A stretch of 25,252 bases of DNA from Thermococcus sp. Its GTDB lineage: Archaea; Methanobacteriota_B; Thermococci; Thermococcales; Thermococcaceae. The notes under the pieces are model-generated. The model did not search any database. It was not told the DNA's origin and was given only the letters and a program-made list of their open reading frames with translations. Each line of letters begins with the position of its first letter. Position 1 is the first letter of the stretch. Of this stretch, positions 15,915-23,143 are shown piece by piece. The position numbers and the translations under genes are program-made. The DNA lies in assembly GCA_027023165.1 (NCBI GenBank), contig JALVWX010000229.1, positions 444-25,695 of the forward strand. Direction: 5' to 3'.

Positions 15915-16832
15915 ATGCAGGAGCCTGCGACGGAGGAGCTGGAATTTCTGGTTGAAATCCTCGACAGACACCCCCTCGACAGCCTCAGGAAGATAGCGGA
16001 GAGCGAGGGGATAGAGTACTACCGCCTGAAGAGGCTCTACGACAGGTACTACGGCAAATACCTCCACGTGAGCGCGGTTCTAAACCTGAAGCGTGTGGGA
16101 CTGCGGAGCTTCGTTGGATTCCTGAGCGTGCCCCCAGAGAGACTTATGGAAGTGGCCTCGCGGATGGTCCAGAATCCCTTCATAAGCTACGTTAACCCTG
16201 CCTTCGGCTTCAAAAACGGCCTGTCGGTGATGTTCCTCGTCCCGGACGAACAGAAGAAGCTCGCTGGAAAGATGCTGGAGAAGTACTCCGACGACTACGA
16301 GTACTACGAGGCCAGAGCCTATCCATACAGCGGAGATGACAACTTCGGAAGGTGGGACCTGAGCTACGACTACGCGGTTCTCCTGGGAATCCTGAAGAGG
16401 GATGCAAGGACGCCCATCACGGAGATAGCGAGGAAGCTCGGGAAGAGCCGGCCGACGGTGAGGTACATGATAAACAGGCTGATGGAGGAGAAAGTCATCC
16501 TCGGCTTCAGCGCCTACATCGACATGAACGTCCACGATCGGGGGGTCATAGGGCTGACGAGACACCTGAACGAAGAAGTCCTTGAGCGGTTTGGGGAGCA
16601 CGAGATAAGCGTGGCGGTGCTTCCTGGCTACGGATACCTCCTGGAGTGGTTCTTTTCATCAAAGGAGGACCTCGGGAGCAAGATACTGGAGTTCAGCGGT
16701 TATGTTGAGAAGATACTCATCGAGTACTTCGAGCCATCCTTCAAGGAGATGAACGACAGGAACATGAGGACGAGGTACGAGAGAATGGCCAGAAAAGATG
16801 GAAAGGGATGGCGCTCAATCCTGGAGTTTTAG
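15915..16832 (+). CDS. Regulator with two helix-turn-helix regions (Lrp-like)
   Basis: The 305-residue protein looks like two regulatory halves. The first has an HTH at about residues 20-50 (LDSLRKIAESEGIEYYRLKR) and a following alpha/beta domain. The second starts near residue 150 with LSYDYAVLLGILKRDARTPI and a clear winged helix, ITEIARKLGKSRPTVRYMIN, followed by a domain containing HEISVAVLPGYGYLLEWFFS. The second HTH is Lrp/AsnC-like. The ATG at 15915 follows GGTGAG by 4 bases; the in-frame GTG at 15906 is in that site. Its last 4 bases overlap the end of the convergent SPASM gene. The target is unknown; the divergent DUF355 gene is a candidate. Confidence 0.75.
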   Translation: MQEPATEELEFLVEILDRHPLDSLRKIAESEGIEYYRLKRLYDRYYGKYLHVSAVLNLKRVGLRSFVGFLSVPPERLMEVASRMVQNPFISYVNPAFGFKNGLSVMFLVPDEQKKLAGKMLEKYSDDYEYYEARAYPYSGDDNFGRWDLSYDYAVLLGILKRDARTPITEIARKLGKSRPTVRYMINRLMEEKVILGFSAYIDMNVHDRGVIGLTRHLNEEVLERFGEHEISVAVLPGYGYLLEWFFSSKEDLGSKILEFSGYVEKILIEYFEPSFKEMNDRNMRTRYERMARKDGKGWRSILEF

Positions 16833-17761
16833 AGACCTATCAGGCAGTACTCAAGGCCGTCAAGCTCGCCGGTTGCCTGGAACTCAAGGGCGCGGCAGTC
16901 GTGGCAGATGTAGCGGAACGGGCAGGTGCTGCAGGCCTCTATCCTGTCCTTGGTGAGCCTCCAGAAGTCCTTGAGGCGCTTCTTTCTCAGGATTCCCCTT
17001 ATACCCGTCGATTTTGCATCCGCGACGATGACGGTACGCATCAGCGGGCATGGGAGGGCGTAGCCGTCGGCAGTTATCGCAATGGTTCCCGCAAGGCAGT
17101 CGTGATACTTCTCAGTCGTGGGGTTGAATATCCTCCTGGCTTCTATGACGTTGAAGTCGAGCTTTCTGGCGGAGCCGGGATAGAGAACGTCCGCGTAAAT
17201 CTCCCCCGGGAAGGTGGTCGTGAGGCCCCTGAGTTCATCGAGGTCTGAAGCACTGACGGTTATCAGGGCACCATGGAGCCAGCCCTGGGCCTCAAGCCTG
17301 CGCACGTTTTCCTCGGAGTACTCAAGCTCGGCGATGAACCTGACGCCCTCAATCGGTCCGATTCTATCGAGGTCATCGAGGAGGACAACAGCGTAAACCT
17401 CGGGAACTTCGATCTCGGCCGCGTAGGCGGCTATCGAGAGGAGGTACTCAACGCTATCGTAGTTCGTGAGCCAAAGCTCCTCTCCGCCAGCCTTTTTGAA
17501 CTCACGGATCAGTTCTTTAACGCGCTCAACGCTCATAGGCTCGCGCCTGAGAACGAAGCGGTTGTTGCCTATGCAACCTATTGACCTAGGAATCCCGGTC
17601 GTTTCGGAGAACCTGCCCTTTCCAGAGCCAAGCTGAAGGATAAGCCTCTCAAGCCTGCCGCTGTGGGGCTTGTTGCTCCAGGGGGGCTTTGAAACGGCAA
17701 CGATGTTTGGCGATACAACCGAATCAACGGAAGCGAGTGATTCGTAGGCAACCTTCTCCAC
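16829..17761 (-). CDS. SPASM-domain protein lacking the radical SAM cysteine motif
   Basis: The C-terminal third is a near-canonical seven-cysteine SPASM domain: CLAGTIAITADGYALPC fits CX10GX4C, then CSTCPFRYICHDC, then a last cysteine in LEYCLIG. SPASM domains hold two auxiliary iron-sulfur clusters in radical SAM peptide-modifying enzymes. The upstream part resembles a TIM-barrel half (MSVERVKELIREFKKAGGEE, LWLTNYDSVEYLL), but where CX3CX2C should be there is only one cysteine, near residue 63. So it is either a degenerate radical SAM protein or an electron-carrier relative. The GTG at 17761 is chosen because GGTGG precedes it and the TATA element at about 17793-17802 gives a 10-base leader. 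The start is rare but well supported; the product is 310 residues. Confidence 0.75.
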   Translation of the reverse strand: MEKVAYESLASVDSVVSPNIVAVSKPPWSNKPHSGRLERLILQLGSGKGRFSETTGIPRSIGCIGNNRFVLRREPMSVERVKELIREFKKAGGEELWLTNYDSVEYLLSIAAYAAEIEVPEVYAVVLLDDLDRIGPIEGVRFIAELEYSEENVRRLEAQGWLHGALITVSASDLDELRGLTTTFPGEIYADVLYPGSARKLDFNVIEARRIFNPTTEKYHDCLAGTIAITADGYALPCPLMRTVIVADAKSTGIRGILRKKRLKDFWRLTKDRIEACSTCPFRYICHDCRALEFQATGELDGLEYCLIGL

Positions 17762-17792
17762 GCGACACCACCAAAGGGGAAAAGGCGTGATG

Positions 17793-17802
17793 ATATATAT
17801 AC
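17793..17802 (-). promoter_or_regulatory. TATA box of the SPASM gene
   Basis: On the minus strand the element reads GTATATATAT and is centred about 36 bases ahead of the GTG at 17761. It supports that GTG as the start. Confidence 0.6.
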
Positions 17803-17816
17803 TTTTTCTATTCCGA

Positions 17817-17847
17817 TTTTGCAAACTATTGACAATAGTATGCAAAA
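17817..17847. promoter_or_regulatory. 31-base near-perfect palindrome
   Basis: Arms TTTTGCAAACTATTG and CAATAGTATGCAAAA surround a single A and differ at one base pair. The element lies 12 bases beyond the moaE stop and about 15 bases upstream of the SPASM gene's TATA box. It could be an operator for the SPASM gene or a hairpin at the moaE message end. Position and symmetry favour an operator. Confidence 0.6.
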
Positions 17848-17858
17848 AATGGAAAGGC

Positions 17859-18284
17859 TCACTCGTGAACTGCCCTGTCTCCCTCTATCCAGAAGGTGCC
17901 CTCATCGGTCACCTCTTTTTTCCAAACGGGGACGCGCTTCTTGACCTCGTCGATGGCCCACGAGCAGGCCTCAAAGGCCTCCTTCCTGTGCCCAGCGCTT
18001 GCTATGATGAGTATCGTGTCCTCTCCAACCTCAAGCTCACCGTGGCGGTGCCAGATCAGCATGTCAATGATCGGGAACCTCTCCAAAGCCTCCCGCCTTA
18101 TGCGCTCCATCTCAGCCTCGGCCATCTCGGGATAGGCCTCGTAGATGAGTTTCTTCACGCGCCTCCCGCGGCTCTCGCTCCTGACCTTGCCGAGGAAGAA
18201 GACGTAGGCCCCTGCCTCGGGAACGAGGAGGTGGCTCAAAGCCTCGTTGAGGTCGAAGGGTTCTTCAGCTAGCCTCACCTTCAT
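17859..18284 (-). CDS. moaE: Molybdopterin synthase large subunit MoaE
   Basis: MoaE, with the thiocarboxylated small subunit MoaD, inserts sulfur into precursor Z to form molybdopterin; in Thermococcales this serves the tungsten cofactor of aldehyde oxidoreductases. The 141-residue protein has GAYVFFLGKVRSESRGRRVK, YEAYPEMAEAEM, IWHRHGELEVGE, SAGHRKEAFEAC and the active-site lysine region VPVWKKEVTDEG. GGTGGGAG precedes the ATG and a TATA element lies at about 18314-18323. A MoaD-like protein and an E1-like enzyme are encoded about 1-2 kb away on the same strand, beyond a lipoprotein gene of opposite direction. Confidence 0.95.
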   Translation of the reverse strand: MKVRLAEEPFDLNEALSHLLVPEAGAYVFFLGKVRSESRGRRVKKLIYEAYPEMAEAEMERIRREALERFPIIDMLIWHRHGELEVGEDTILIIASAGHRKEAFEACSWAIDEVKKRVPVWKKEVTDEGTFWIEGDRAVHE

Positions 18285-18313
18285 GCTCCCACCGGAGAGG
18301 GTTGGGCGCGGCG

Positions 18314-18348
18314 GTTAAAAAGGGCACGGTGTGAAAAGGTTTAAAGTG
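18314..18348. promoter_or_regulatory. Divergent promoters of moaE and the lipoprotein gene
   Basis: The minus-strand element CTTTTTAACC (about 18314-18322) is spaced for moaE at 18284. The plus-strand GGTTTAAAGTG (about 18338-18348) is spaced for the gene at 18377. Each predicts a leader of 8-9 bases. Confidence 0.5.
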
Positions 18349-18376
18349 AATACCGCGAACTGATCTCGGTGAGAAA

Positions 18377-19243
18377 ATGAAGAAGTATGCGCTACCCCTT
18401 GTGGCGCTCATTTTAATCGGCTTCGCCGCTGGATGCGTAGGACAGGAAGGCAAAGGTGGAACCACCACGGTTCAGCCAAGCGGCCCTCTGGTGAACGTAA
18501 CAACGGAAAGCCAGACCCAAAGCCAGACGACAACCTCCCAGCCCCCAGCGACGGGGAACGAGAAGACGATCGACCTCAAAGAACTCCAGAAGGCCGTCAA
18601 CGGGATAGGCCAGTTCACCTACGTGGGCAACACGACCGTAAACATGACGGTCACGCTGACGAGCAACAAAACCTCGCAGAGCGAGAACCTGACCCTCATC
18701 ATCGGGGAGAAGGGCTACATCGACCTCCAGGCAAGGAGAGCATGGATAAACTCCACGACGCAGACGCCGCCGGCGGGGCCGTCAACGACGATGTCGAGGA
18801 TAGTCATAGGAAACACGACCTACATGCACCTCGTCAGCGGCTGGATAAAGCTCAACGACTCGCGGGTAAGCGAGATGGTGTGGGGGTTCAACATCGTCGC
18901 CCTCGCCAGAACCTACCTGACGAAGAAACCCGATTCAATAAAGACGGGGCAGGTGACCGTGCTGGTCTACAGGGTTCCGAACTACCTCATAACGCCGCTG
19001 GCGAAGAACTACTTCGCGACCTCCCCGAACTCAAGCGTTGAAGTCAGGGACGGCACACTGGAGCTTTACTTCCGCGGGAACAGGTTTATAGGAGGAAGGC
19101 TGAGCTTCCACGTGAAGGCAGAGGCCGAGATAAACGACAACCTCCTGGGGAGGATGCATATCGAGCAGAAAGGCTCGTGGGTCGAGACGGTGAGGATAAC
19201 CTCAATAAACGTGAAGGAAGAGGTAAAGGCCCCAACTACCTGA
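18377..19243 (+). CDS. Secreted lipoprotein with S/T/Q-rich linker
   Basis: The 288-residue protein begins MKKYALPLVALILIGFAAGC: a charged start, a hydrophobic core and a lipobox-like end in which C20 would be lipidated. A flexible linker of about 40 residues rich in S, T and Q follows. The rest is beta-strand-rich, with N-X-S/T sequons (NTTVNMTVTL, NKTS, NLTL, NSTT, NTTY) suggesting glycosylation outside the cell. The beta-rich body might be a LolA/LppX-like fold, but I cannot confirm this. GGTGAG precedes the ATG. The gene's last 8 bases overlap the convergent E1-like gene. The specific role is unknown. Confidence 0.8.
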   Translation: MKKYALPLVALILIGFAAGCVGQEGKGGTTTVQPSGPLVNVTTESQTQSQTTTSQPPATGNEKTIDLKELQKAVNGIGQFTYVGNTTVNMTVTLTSNKTSQSENLTLIIGEKGYIDLQARRAWINSTTQTPPAGPSTTMSRIVIGNTTYMHLVSGWIKLNDSRVSEMVWGFNIVALARTYLTKKPDSIKTGQVTVLVYRVPNYLITPLAKNYFATSPNSSVEVRDGTLELYFRGNRFIGGRLSFHVKAEAEINDNLLGRMHIEQKGSWVETVRITSINVKEEVKAPTT

Positions 19244-19934
19244 GTTCAACGACGTCGAAGGTGTTGTAGGCCAAGTCGATTATCAAAAGCCTGTTGGTCA
19301 GAGGCTCACCGATGCCCGTGAGGAGCTTGAGGACCTCCATGGCCTGGATGGAGCCTACAACCCCTGCGGCCGCCCCGATTATGGGGAACTTCCCGCTTTT
19401 TTCCCTCACACTTCCGAAGACCTCGCGGAGGGACTTCGTGAGGCCCGGAACTATCGTCGTCACCTGGCCGAAGGTCCCCTCGACCGCACCGTGAACGAGC
19501 GGGATTCTCTTCCTGTGGGCGTAGTCGTCGAGCAGGAAGCGCGTGGTGAAGTTGTCGAGGCAGTCAACGATTACGTCGACGCCATCAAGGACATCATCGA
19601 TGTTCTCGGCGGTGAGCCGTCCAACGAAGGTCTCGATTTTTATATCGGAGTTGAAGCGCTCGAGCTTCCACTTCGCCGATAGGGGCTTGGGGTTCCTCCC
19701 AACGTCCTCCTCCCAGTGGAGTATCTGCCTGTTGAGGTTGCTCAGCTCCGGTTCCTGCTCGTCTATCAGGAGGAGCGTGCCGATTCCGGCCGCGGCCAGG
19801 TAGTACGCCACCGGGCTTCCCAGGCCGCCGACTCCAACTACGGCCACCTTCGAGTTCTTCAGCTTCTCCTGCCCCTCCTTTCCGAAGATCAGTATCTGCC
19901 TGTCGTAGCGCTCAAGCTCCCTCTCGCTCAGCAT
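19236..19934 (-). CDS. E1-like adenylating enzyme (HesA/MoeB/ThiF family), cysteine-poor
   Basis: The enzyme should adenylate the C-terminal glycine of a small ubiquitin-fold protein such as the adjacent MoaD-like protein. The 232-residue sequence has ERYDRQILIFGKEGQEKL, the ATP-binding GVGGLGSPVAYYLAAAGIG, the arginine motif NLNRQ, KPLSAKWKLERFNSDI and DCLDNFTTRFLLDD. Only one cysteine, in VDCLDN, is present. The two CXXC zinc motifs and the usual catalytic cysteine are absent, so it may only adenylate, with sulfur added by another protein. The ATG at 19934 is chosen because GGTGGTTGAG precedes it; the in-frame GTG at 19943 lies inside the previous gene's end. It lies immediately after the MoaD-like gene. 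Confidence 0.9.
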   Translation of the reverse strand: MLSERELERYDRQILIFGKEGQEKLKNSKVAVVGVGGLGSPVAYYLAAAGIGTLLLIDEQEPELSNLNRQILHWEEDVGRNPKPLSAKWKLERFNSDIKIETFVGRLTAENIDDVLDGVDVIVDCLDNFTTRFLLDDYAHRKRIPLVHGAVEGTFGQVTTIVPGLTKSLREVFGSVREKSGKFPIIGAAAGVVGSIQAMEVLKLLTGIGEPLTNRLLIIDLAYNTFDVVELR

Positions 19935-19935
19935 C

Positions 19936-20202
19936 TCAACCACCGCTCACAGGCGGGAATATCGCAACGGTATCCCCATCACGGAGAACCTCGTCGAAGC
20001 GGACGTAGCGGCCGTTTCTGGAGACGTTGACGTCGGCGAGGTCATCATCCTCCGCGAAGACCTCGCCCTCCAGAACCGGATGCTTCTCCTTCAGGATCTC
20101 GATAAGCTCTCCTACTGTTATCCCATCTGGGATCTCAAGCTCCTCCTCGCTTCTGCCAACGAGGGAGCGGTACCTGGCGAAATAGCGAACCGTAACCTTC
20201 AT
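19936..20202 (-). CDS. moaD: MoaD/SAMP-like ubiquitin-fold sulfur carrier
   Basis: This 88-residue beta-grasp protein begins MKVTVRYFARYRSLVGRSEE and ends TVAIFPPVSGG, the diglycine end needed for adenylation by an E1-like enzyme and thiocarboxylation. It probably works as the small subunit of molybdopterin (tungstopterin) synthase with MoaE. In archaea such proteins can also act as SAMP protein modifiers, so a dual role is possible. The ATG at 20202 is preceded by GGTGGTG, and the minus-strand TATA element CTTTTTAACTT at about 20231-20241 is correctly spaced. The stop lies just before the E1-like gene, and the two are coupled. Confidence 0.92.
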   Translation of the reverse strand: MKVTVRYFARYRSLVGRSEEELEIPDGITVGELIEILKEKHPVLEGEVFAEDDDLADVNVSRNGRYVRFDEVLRDGDTVAIFPPVSGG

Positions 20203-20333
20203 CCACACCACCTGAAGGAGGTTGGAGGGGAAGTTAAAAAGGGTTGCTGGACGTTTTTGATATCATGGCCCACATCGTACCGGGGGTTAGTAAGCCTGCC
20301 CGGTTTGATTTATTCCCCCGCTTTTTAATGCTT

Positions 20334-20609
20334 TTATCCACCACTTTTTCGTTTTCTCAACCTCTCCTCCAGCTCTTCGGGAGTCAGGTACTCAACTTTG
20401 CCAGAATCCCCGATAAGATAGGGCTCTATGAGGGTTCTCTCGGGTTTTGTAAAAAATACGGCAAGTCCCAAAATGATCAATGGAACAACAAAAAATAAGC
20501 CAGCCAGCATGCTCACTTTTATGGAGCCCGTAATATACCATGCCCCTAAGAAGTATAGAACAAAAATGAGAGGGGTAAGGTAAAGGAACAATTTCTTGTA
20601 AGGATCCAT
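20334..20609 (-). CDS. Small membrane protein with EPYLIGDS-type tail, copy 3
   Basis: The 91-residue protein has two or three hydrophobic segments (about residues 8-27 and 30-52), followed by a tail containing EPYLIGDSGKVEYLTPEELE and a basic end RKRKSGG. The tail matches the proteins at 2766-2993 and 21421-21696, while the membrane part differs from both. The ATG at 20609 overlaps the stop of the preceding gene as TGATG and is preferred over the in-frame TTG at 20612; GGGGGGAT precedes it. As the last gene of the minus-strand array it is paired with the 259-residue beta-rich protein. Function is unknown; a partner or immunity role is a hypothesis. Confidence 0.75.
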   Translation of the reverse strand: MDPYKKLFLYLTPLIFVLYFLGAWYITGSIKVSMLAGLFFVVPLIILGLAVFFTKPERTLIEPYLIGDSGKVEYLTPEELEERLRKRKSGG

Positions 20610-21388
20610 CAATTATCCCCCCATATCCAATCCCATCCTTTAGATACTAAATCACCTATAAAAGCCCCTCCTATAAAGCCTGCACCTTCCGCAGAGGACC
20701 CGAAAATATATACTACGGCCACTTCTGTAAGCGTAGACGTGACAACCGGAGTAACCACATCCACTATCACATATTTCCCATACTGTTTTTCAACGTAGTT
20801 GTCGTATTTAACTGTAATATTGATTCCTGTCGATTTCGCCAGTAGCTCTTTTGTAGATAGGAAGTTTTTAGCCTTATAAATTTTTAAGCTAATTGTATGG
20901 TTCTTGGGAAAGAAGTGAACCCTTGTTGTGTTATAACATACCCCACGCTGGCACACTGTCTCACCGCGTTCCTCAACACTACGAACAAAACTCACTGCTG
21001 TTGCTGATGGCCCATACATAATCTGGGCTAATTTATCATTAAATTTGACTTTGTAGTCTAGAGTCATCTTGGAGTCCGTGGGCAAGTTTTTTACATCAAA
21101 CCATAAAGTTTCAACATCATCAATAACCACTCTAGGGGCTATCTGGATTGTGGGGCCATTGTTAACCACTACCGCAGTACATGAAACAACATCCTTATCA
21201 CCGCCCCACTCGTAAAGACCAACTTCTTGGGGTGTGCAAGAAAACTCTTCAATAATAAGATGACCTCCTGCGTCCATGACATTCACGCTCCCGCTTTCCT
21301 CATCTTCCTCACTCTTCCGCCCGTTGCTAATGGAGTACAGCTTAACCGTGTAAGAATGCTCCCCCGCCTGAGCAATCCAGTGAAGCAT
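20609..21388 (-). CDS. Beta-rich array protein 4, variable hydrophobic C-terminus
   Basis: The 259-residue protein aligns with the 289-residue protein at 21693 over about 200 residues. Shared stretches include AQAGEHSYTVKLY, SCTPQEVGLYEW, IAPRVVIDD, VKFNDKLAQIMYG, SVEERGETVCQRGVCY and YDNYVEKQYGKYVIV. It then ends in an unrelated C-terminus of about 50 residues: a hydrophobic, glycine-rich stretch (AVVYIFGSS, GAGFIGGAFIG) and a tryptophan-rich end, GWDWIWGDN. Paired cysteines suggest disulfides outside the cell, yet no signal peptide is seen. The start reads like the last strand of a larger beta-sandwich domain, so the gene may be a displaced fragment of a larger surface protein. The ATG at 21388 follows GGGGAG; a TTG at 21400 is the alternative. 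Confidence 0.7.
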   Translation of the reverse strand: MLHWIAQAGEHSYTVKLYSISNGRKSEEDEESGSVNVMDAGGHLIIEEFSCTPQEVGLYEWGGDKDVVSCTAVVVNNGPTIQIAPRVVIDDVETLWFDVKNLPTDSKMTLDYKVKFNDKLAQIMYGPSATAVSFVRSVEERGETVCQRGVCYNTTRVHFFPKNHTISLKIYKAKNFLSTKELLAKSTGINITVKYDNYVEKQYGKYVIVDVVTPVVTSTLTEVAVVYIFGSSAEGAGFIGGAFIGDLVSKGWDWIWGDN

Positions 21389-21420
21389 TAAACTCCCCAA
21401 GGATGCCTGAATACAAGATA

Positions 21421-21696
21421 TTACTGTCCACGTTTTCTCGTTTTGAGCCGTTCTTCTATATCCTTTGGTGTCAGATATTCAATCTCAGTAGAGTTTCCAA
21501 TAATGTACGGCTCTTTTGGAAACTTTTTACAGTTTTCAAAATGTTTGACATCACACAAAAACCATACTAAAAGCAATGGGAATGAGGGTAAAAGAGCTAA
21601 AGCTAAACTCCATACAATATCTTCAGTTATGAAAAAAACAGGAAGAAATACAAGAATATAAACAAAAGTGAATCTCCTGAGATGTTTGCTCATCAT
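21421..21696 (-). CDS. Small membrane protein with EPYIIGNS-type tail, copy 2
   Basis: The 91-residue protein has two hydrophobic segments (about residues 9-23 and 28-47), then a tail containing EPYIIGNSTEIEYLTPKDIE and ending in basic residues RKRGQ. Its start codon overlaps the stop of the 289-residue gene (ATGA), with GGGGGAGAT in front, so translation is coupled. The conserved tail and differing membrane part recur in two other proteins of this window. The tail is probably cytoplasmic, given its charge. Function is unknown; coupling suggests it acts with or against the protein encoded just upstream. Confidence 0.75.
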   Translation of the reverse strand: MMSKHLRRFTFVYILVFLPVFFITEDIVWSLALALLPSFPLLLVWFLCDVKHFENCKKFPKEPYIIGNSTEIEYLTPKDIEERLKTRKRGQ

Positions 21697-22562
21697 ATAT
21701 CTCCCCCATAACTATCGTCATCAAGGATATACGGCTCAAATATCCCCATTAGCCCTCCAATAGATCCGCTTAACACAACTTGTCCTGATTCTGATGCCAT
21801 ATTTGCAAGGAGTACAGGAGTAAAACATGATATCCCATACATTGTGGCTAGTGTGAACGTTGGCTCCACAATGACATACTCTGCCCATTTCTTTTCCACA
21901 TATCCGTCATATTTAACTGTTACTGTAATATCTTCACTTTGCGTCAGTATTTCTGTGGTCGGCATGTAATCTATCGCTTTGTAAATTCTAAGACCTATTG
22001 TGTGATCTTCAGGTAAATAGCGAGTTAGTATTGGAGTATAACATACACCCCTCCGACACGTAGTATTCCCCCGCTCCTCCACAGTTTTCACAAAACTCAT
22101 TGCAGTAGCTGCTGGCCCATAAATAAGCTGAGCTAACCCATCACTAAACTTAACCTCATACTTTATGACTAGGCTGGAATTTCCCGGTAGAACCCTTGTG
22201 TTAAGCCAGAAAGCCTCAATATCATCAACCACAACTCTTGGAGCTATCCTAACTTCTGAACCATTATTTTGAACAACGACAGTACATAAGACCTTATCCC
22301 GATCAAACCGCCACTCATACAACCCCACTTCTCTGGGTGTACATCCAAAATTCTCAATGGTAATGCCCTCAGATAAATTATTTGAACCTACGGTATTGCC
22401 TGACCCCAACACTTTCAAACTACCTCCATCTAAATCTTCAAGCTCTTCATTCCTGTTCTCATCAAGCGTGTAAACCTTGACCGCATATGAATGCTCCCCC
22501 ACCTGAGCAAGCCGGCGAAGAGTGAAAGATTTCACATGGCCTTCTTCAACGCTTCCACTCAC
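21693..22562 (-). CDS. Beta-rich array protein 3, variable hydrophobic C-terminus
   Basis: The 289-residue protein shares its first 230 or so residues with the 259-residue protein at 20609: AQVGEHSYAVKVY, GCTPREVGLYEW, LCTVVVQNNG, IAPRVVVDDIE, VKFSDGLAQLIYG, SVV-type linkers, and TTCRRGVCY. It then diverges into about 57 unrelated residues with a hydrophobic part (LATMYGISCFTPVLLA), a glycine-rich part (VLSGSIGGLMGIF) and an acidic end (LDDDSYGGDI). The GTG at 22562 is chosen over the GTG at 22574 because it lies exactly 4 bases after the preceding stop, the same spacing as two other junctions in the array. No signal peptide is visible. Function is unknown. Confidence 0.7.
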   Translation of the reverse strand: MSGSVEEGHVKSFTLRRLAQVGEHSYAVKVYTLDENRNEELEDLDGGSLKVLGSGNTVGSNNLSEGITIENFGCTPREVGLYEWRFDRDKVLCTVVVQNNGSEVRIAPRVVVDDIEAFWLNTRVLPGNSSLVIKYEVKFSDGLAQLIYGPAATAMSFVKTVEERGNTTCRRGVCYTPILTRYLPEDHTIGLRIYKAIDYMPTTEILTQSEDITVTVKYDGYVEKKWAEYVIVEPTFTLATMYGISCFTPVLLANMASESGQVVLSGSIGGLMGIFEPYILDDDSYGGDI

Positions 22563-22566
22563 CGAA

Positions 22567-23139
22567 TCACCCACCGATTACGTTGTTATTGTCGTTAGAT
22601 TTTCCTGAAATTCTAGACCCAACTACTGTTAGCAGGTACCACCACCAGAGCACTACTGCATAAGGGAGTACATATAAAGATTGGGTCATAACTGCAACAA
22701 TCGTAATTTGAAGTCCCATGGCCAACATAAAGACTCTATTCCAGTTGTTCGGGGAAAAACTCCGGGAAATCCTCTTATAGGGCAAAACAGGGATCAACAA
22801 AATGTAGAGAAGCCCTGTGTATTGAGCGAGTTTATTATTACTCATTACAAAAAACACTCCTACCGGGGGGAGATATGAAAGGAAAAGGGCACTTGCTAAG
22901 TTCAGAGTCTTACCCGGAAATAATCTGTGCCAAAGAGCAAATCCTGATGCTATCATCCATAGCATAATGGACATATACGCCACTCGGATATCCATTTGAG
23001 TTCCATACTTGAGAGAAGTTATAAAGGATATCCAAGCTATTGCACCAAAGCCAATTCCCCTAATGCCCTCCGTAATAGCACCAATTCCTACTACAGTCAA
23101 TGCAAATAAAAGGAGGAGAAAATCGACAAGTTCCAACAT
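22567..23139 (-). CDS. Six-helix membrane protein with DNNNVIGG tail
   Basis: This 190-residue protein has about five or six membrane segments. They begin VDFLLLLFALTVVGIGAI and end VLPYAVVLWWWYLLTVVG. After the last one comes a short polar tail, SGKSNDNNNVIGG. The last eight residues are identical to the end of the unrelated 219-residue protein at 24094, with different codons at six of eight positions. It is not visibly related to the other membrane proteins of the array. The ATG lies 4 bases after the preceding stop with GGGGGA in front. Function is unknown; it follows the 151-residue beta-rich gene and may be its partner. Confidence 0.7.
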   Translation of the reverse strand: MLELVDFLLLLFALTVVGIGAITEGIRGIGFGAIAWISFITSLKYGTQMDIRVAYMSIMLWMIASGFALWHRLFPGKTLNLASALFLSYLPPVGVFFVMSNNKLAQYTGLLYILLIPVLPYKRISRSFSPNNWNRVFMLAMGLQITIVAVMTQSLYVLPYAVVLWWWYLLTVVGSRISGKSNDNNNVIGG

Positions 23140-23143
23140 TCTT

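Noticed and set aside
17762..17845. N-terminal extension of the SPASM protein (28 residues) starting at 17845.
   Set aside because: It runs through the TATA box and palindrome; the GTG at 17761 has a ribosome site and fits the promoter.
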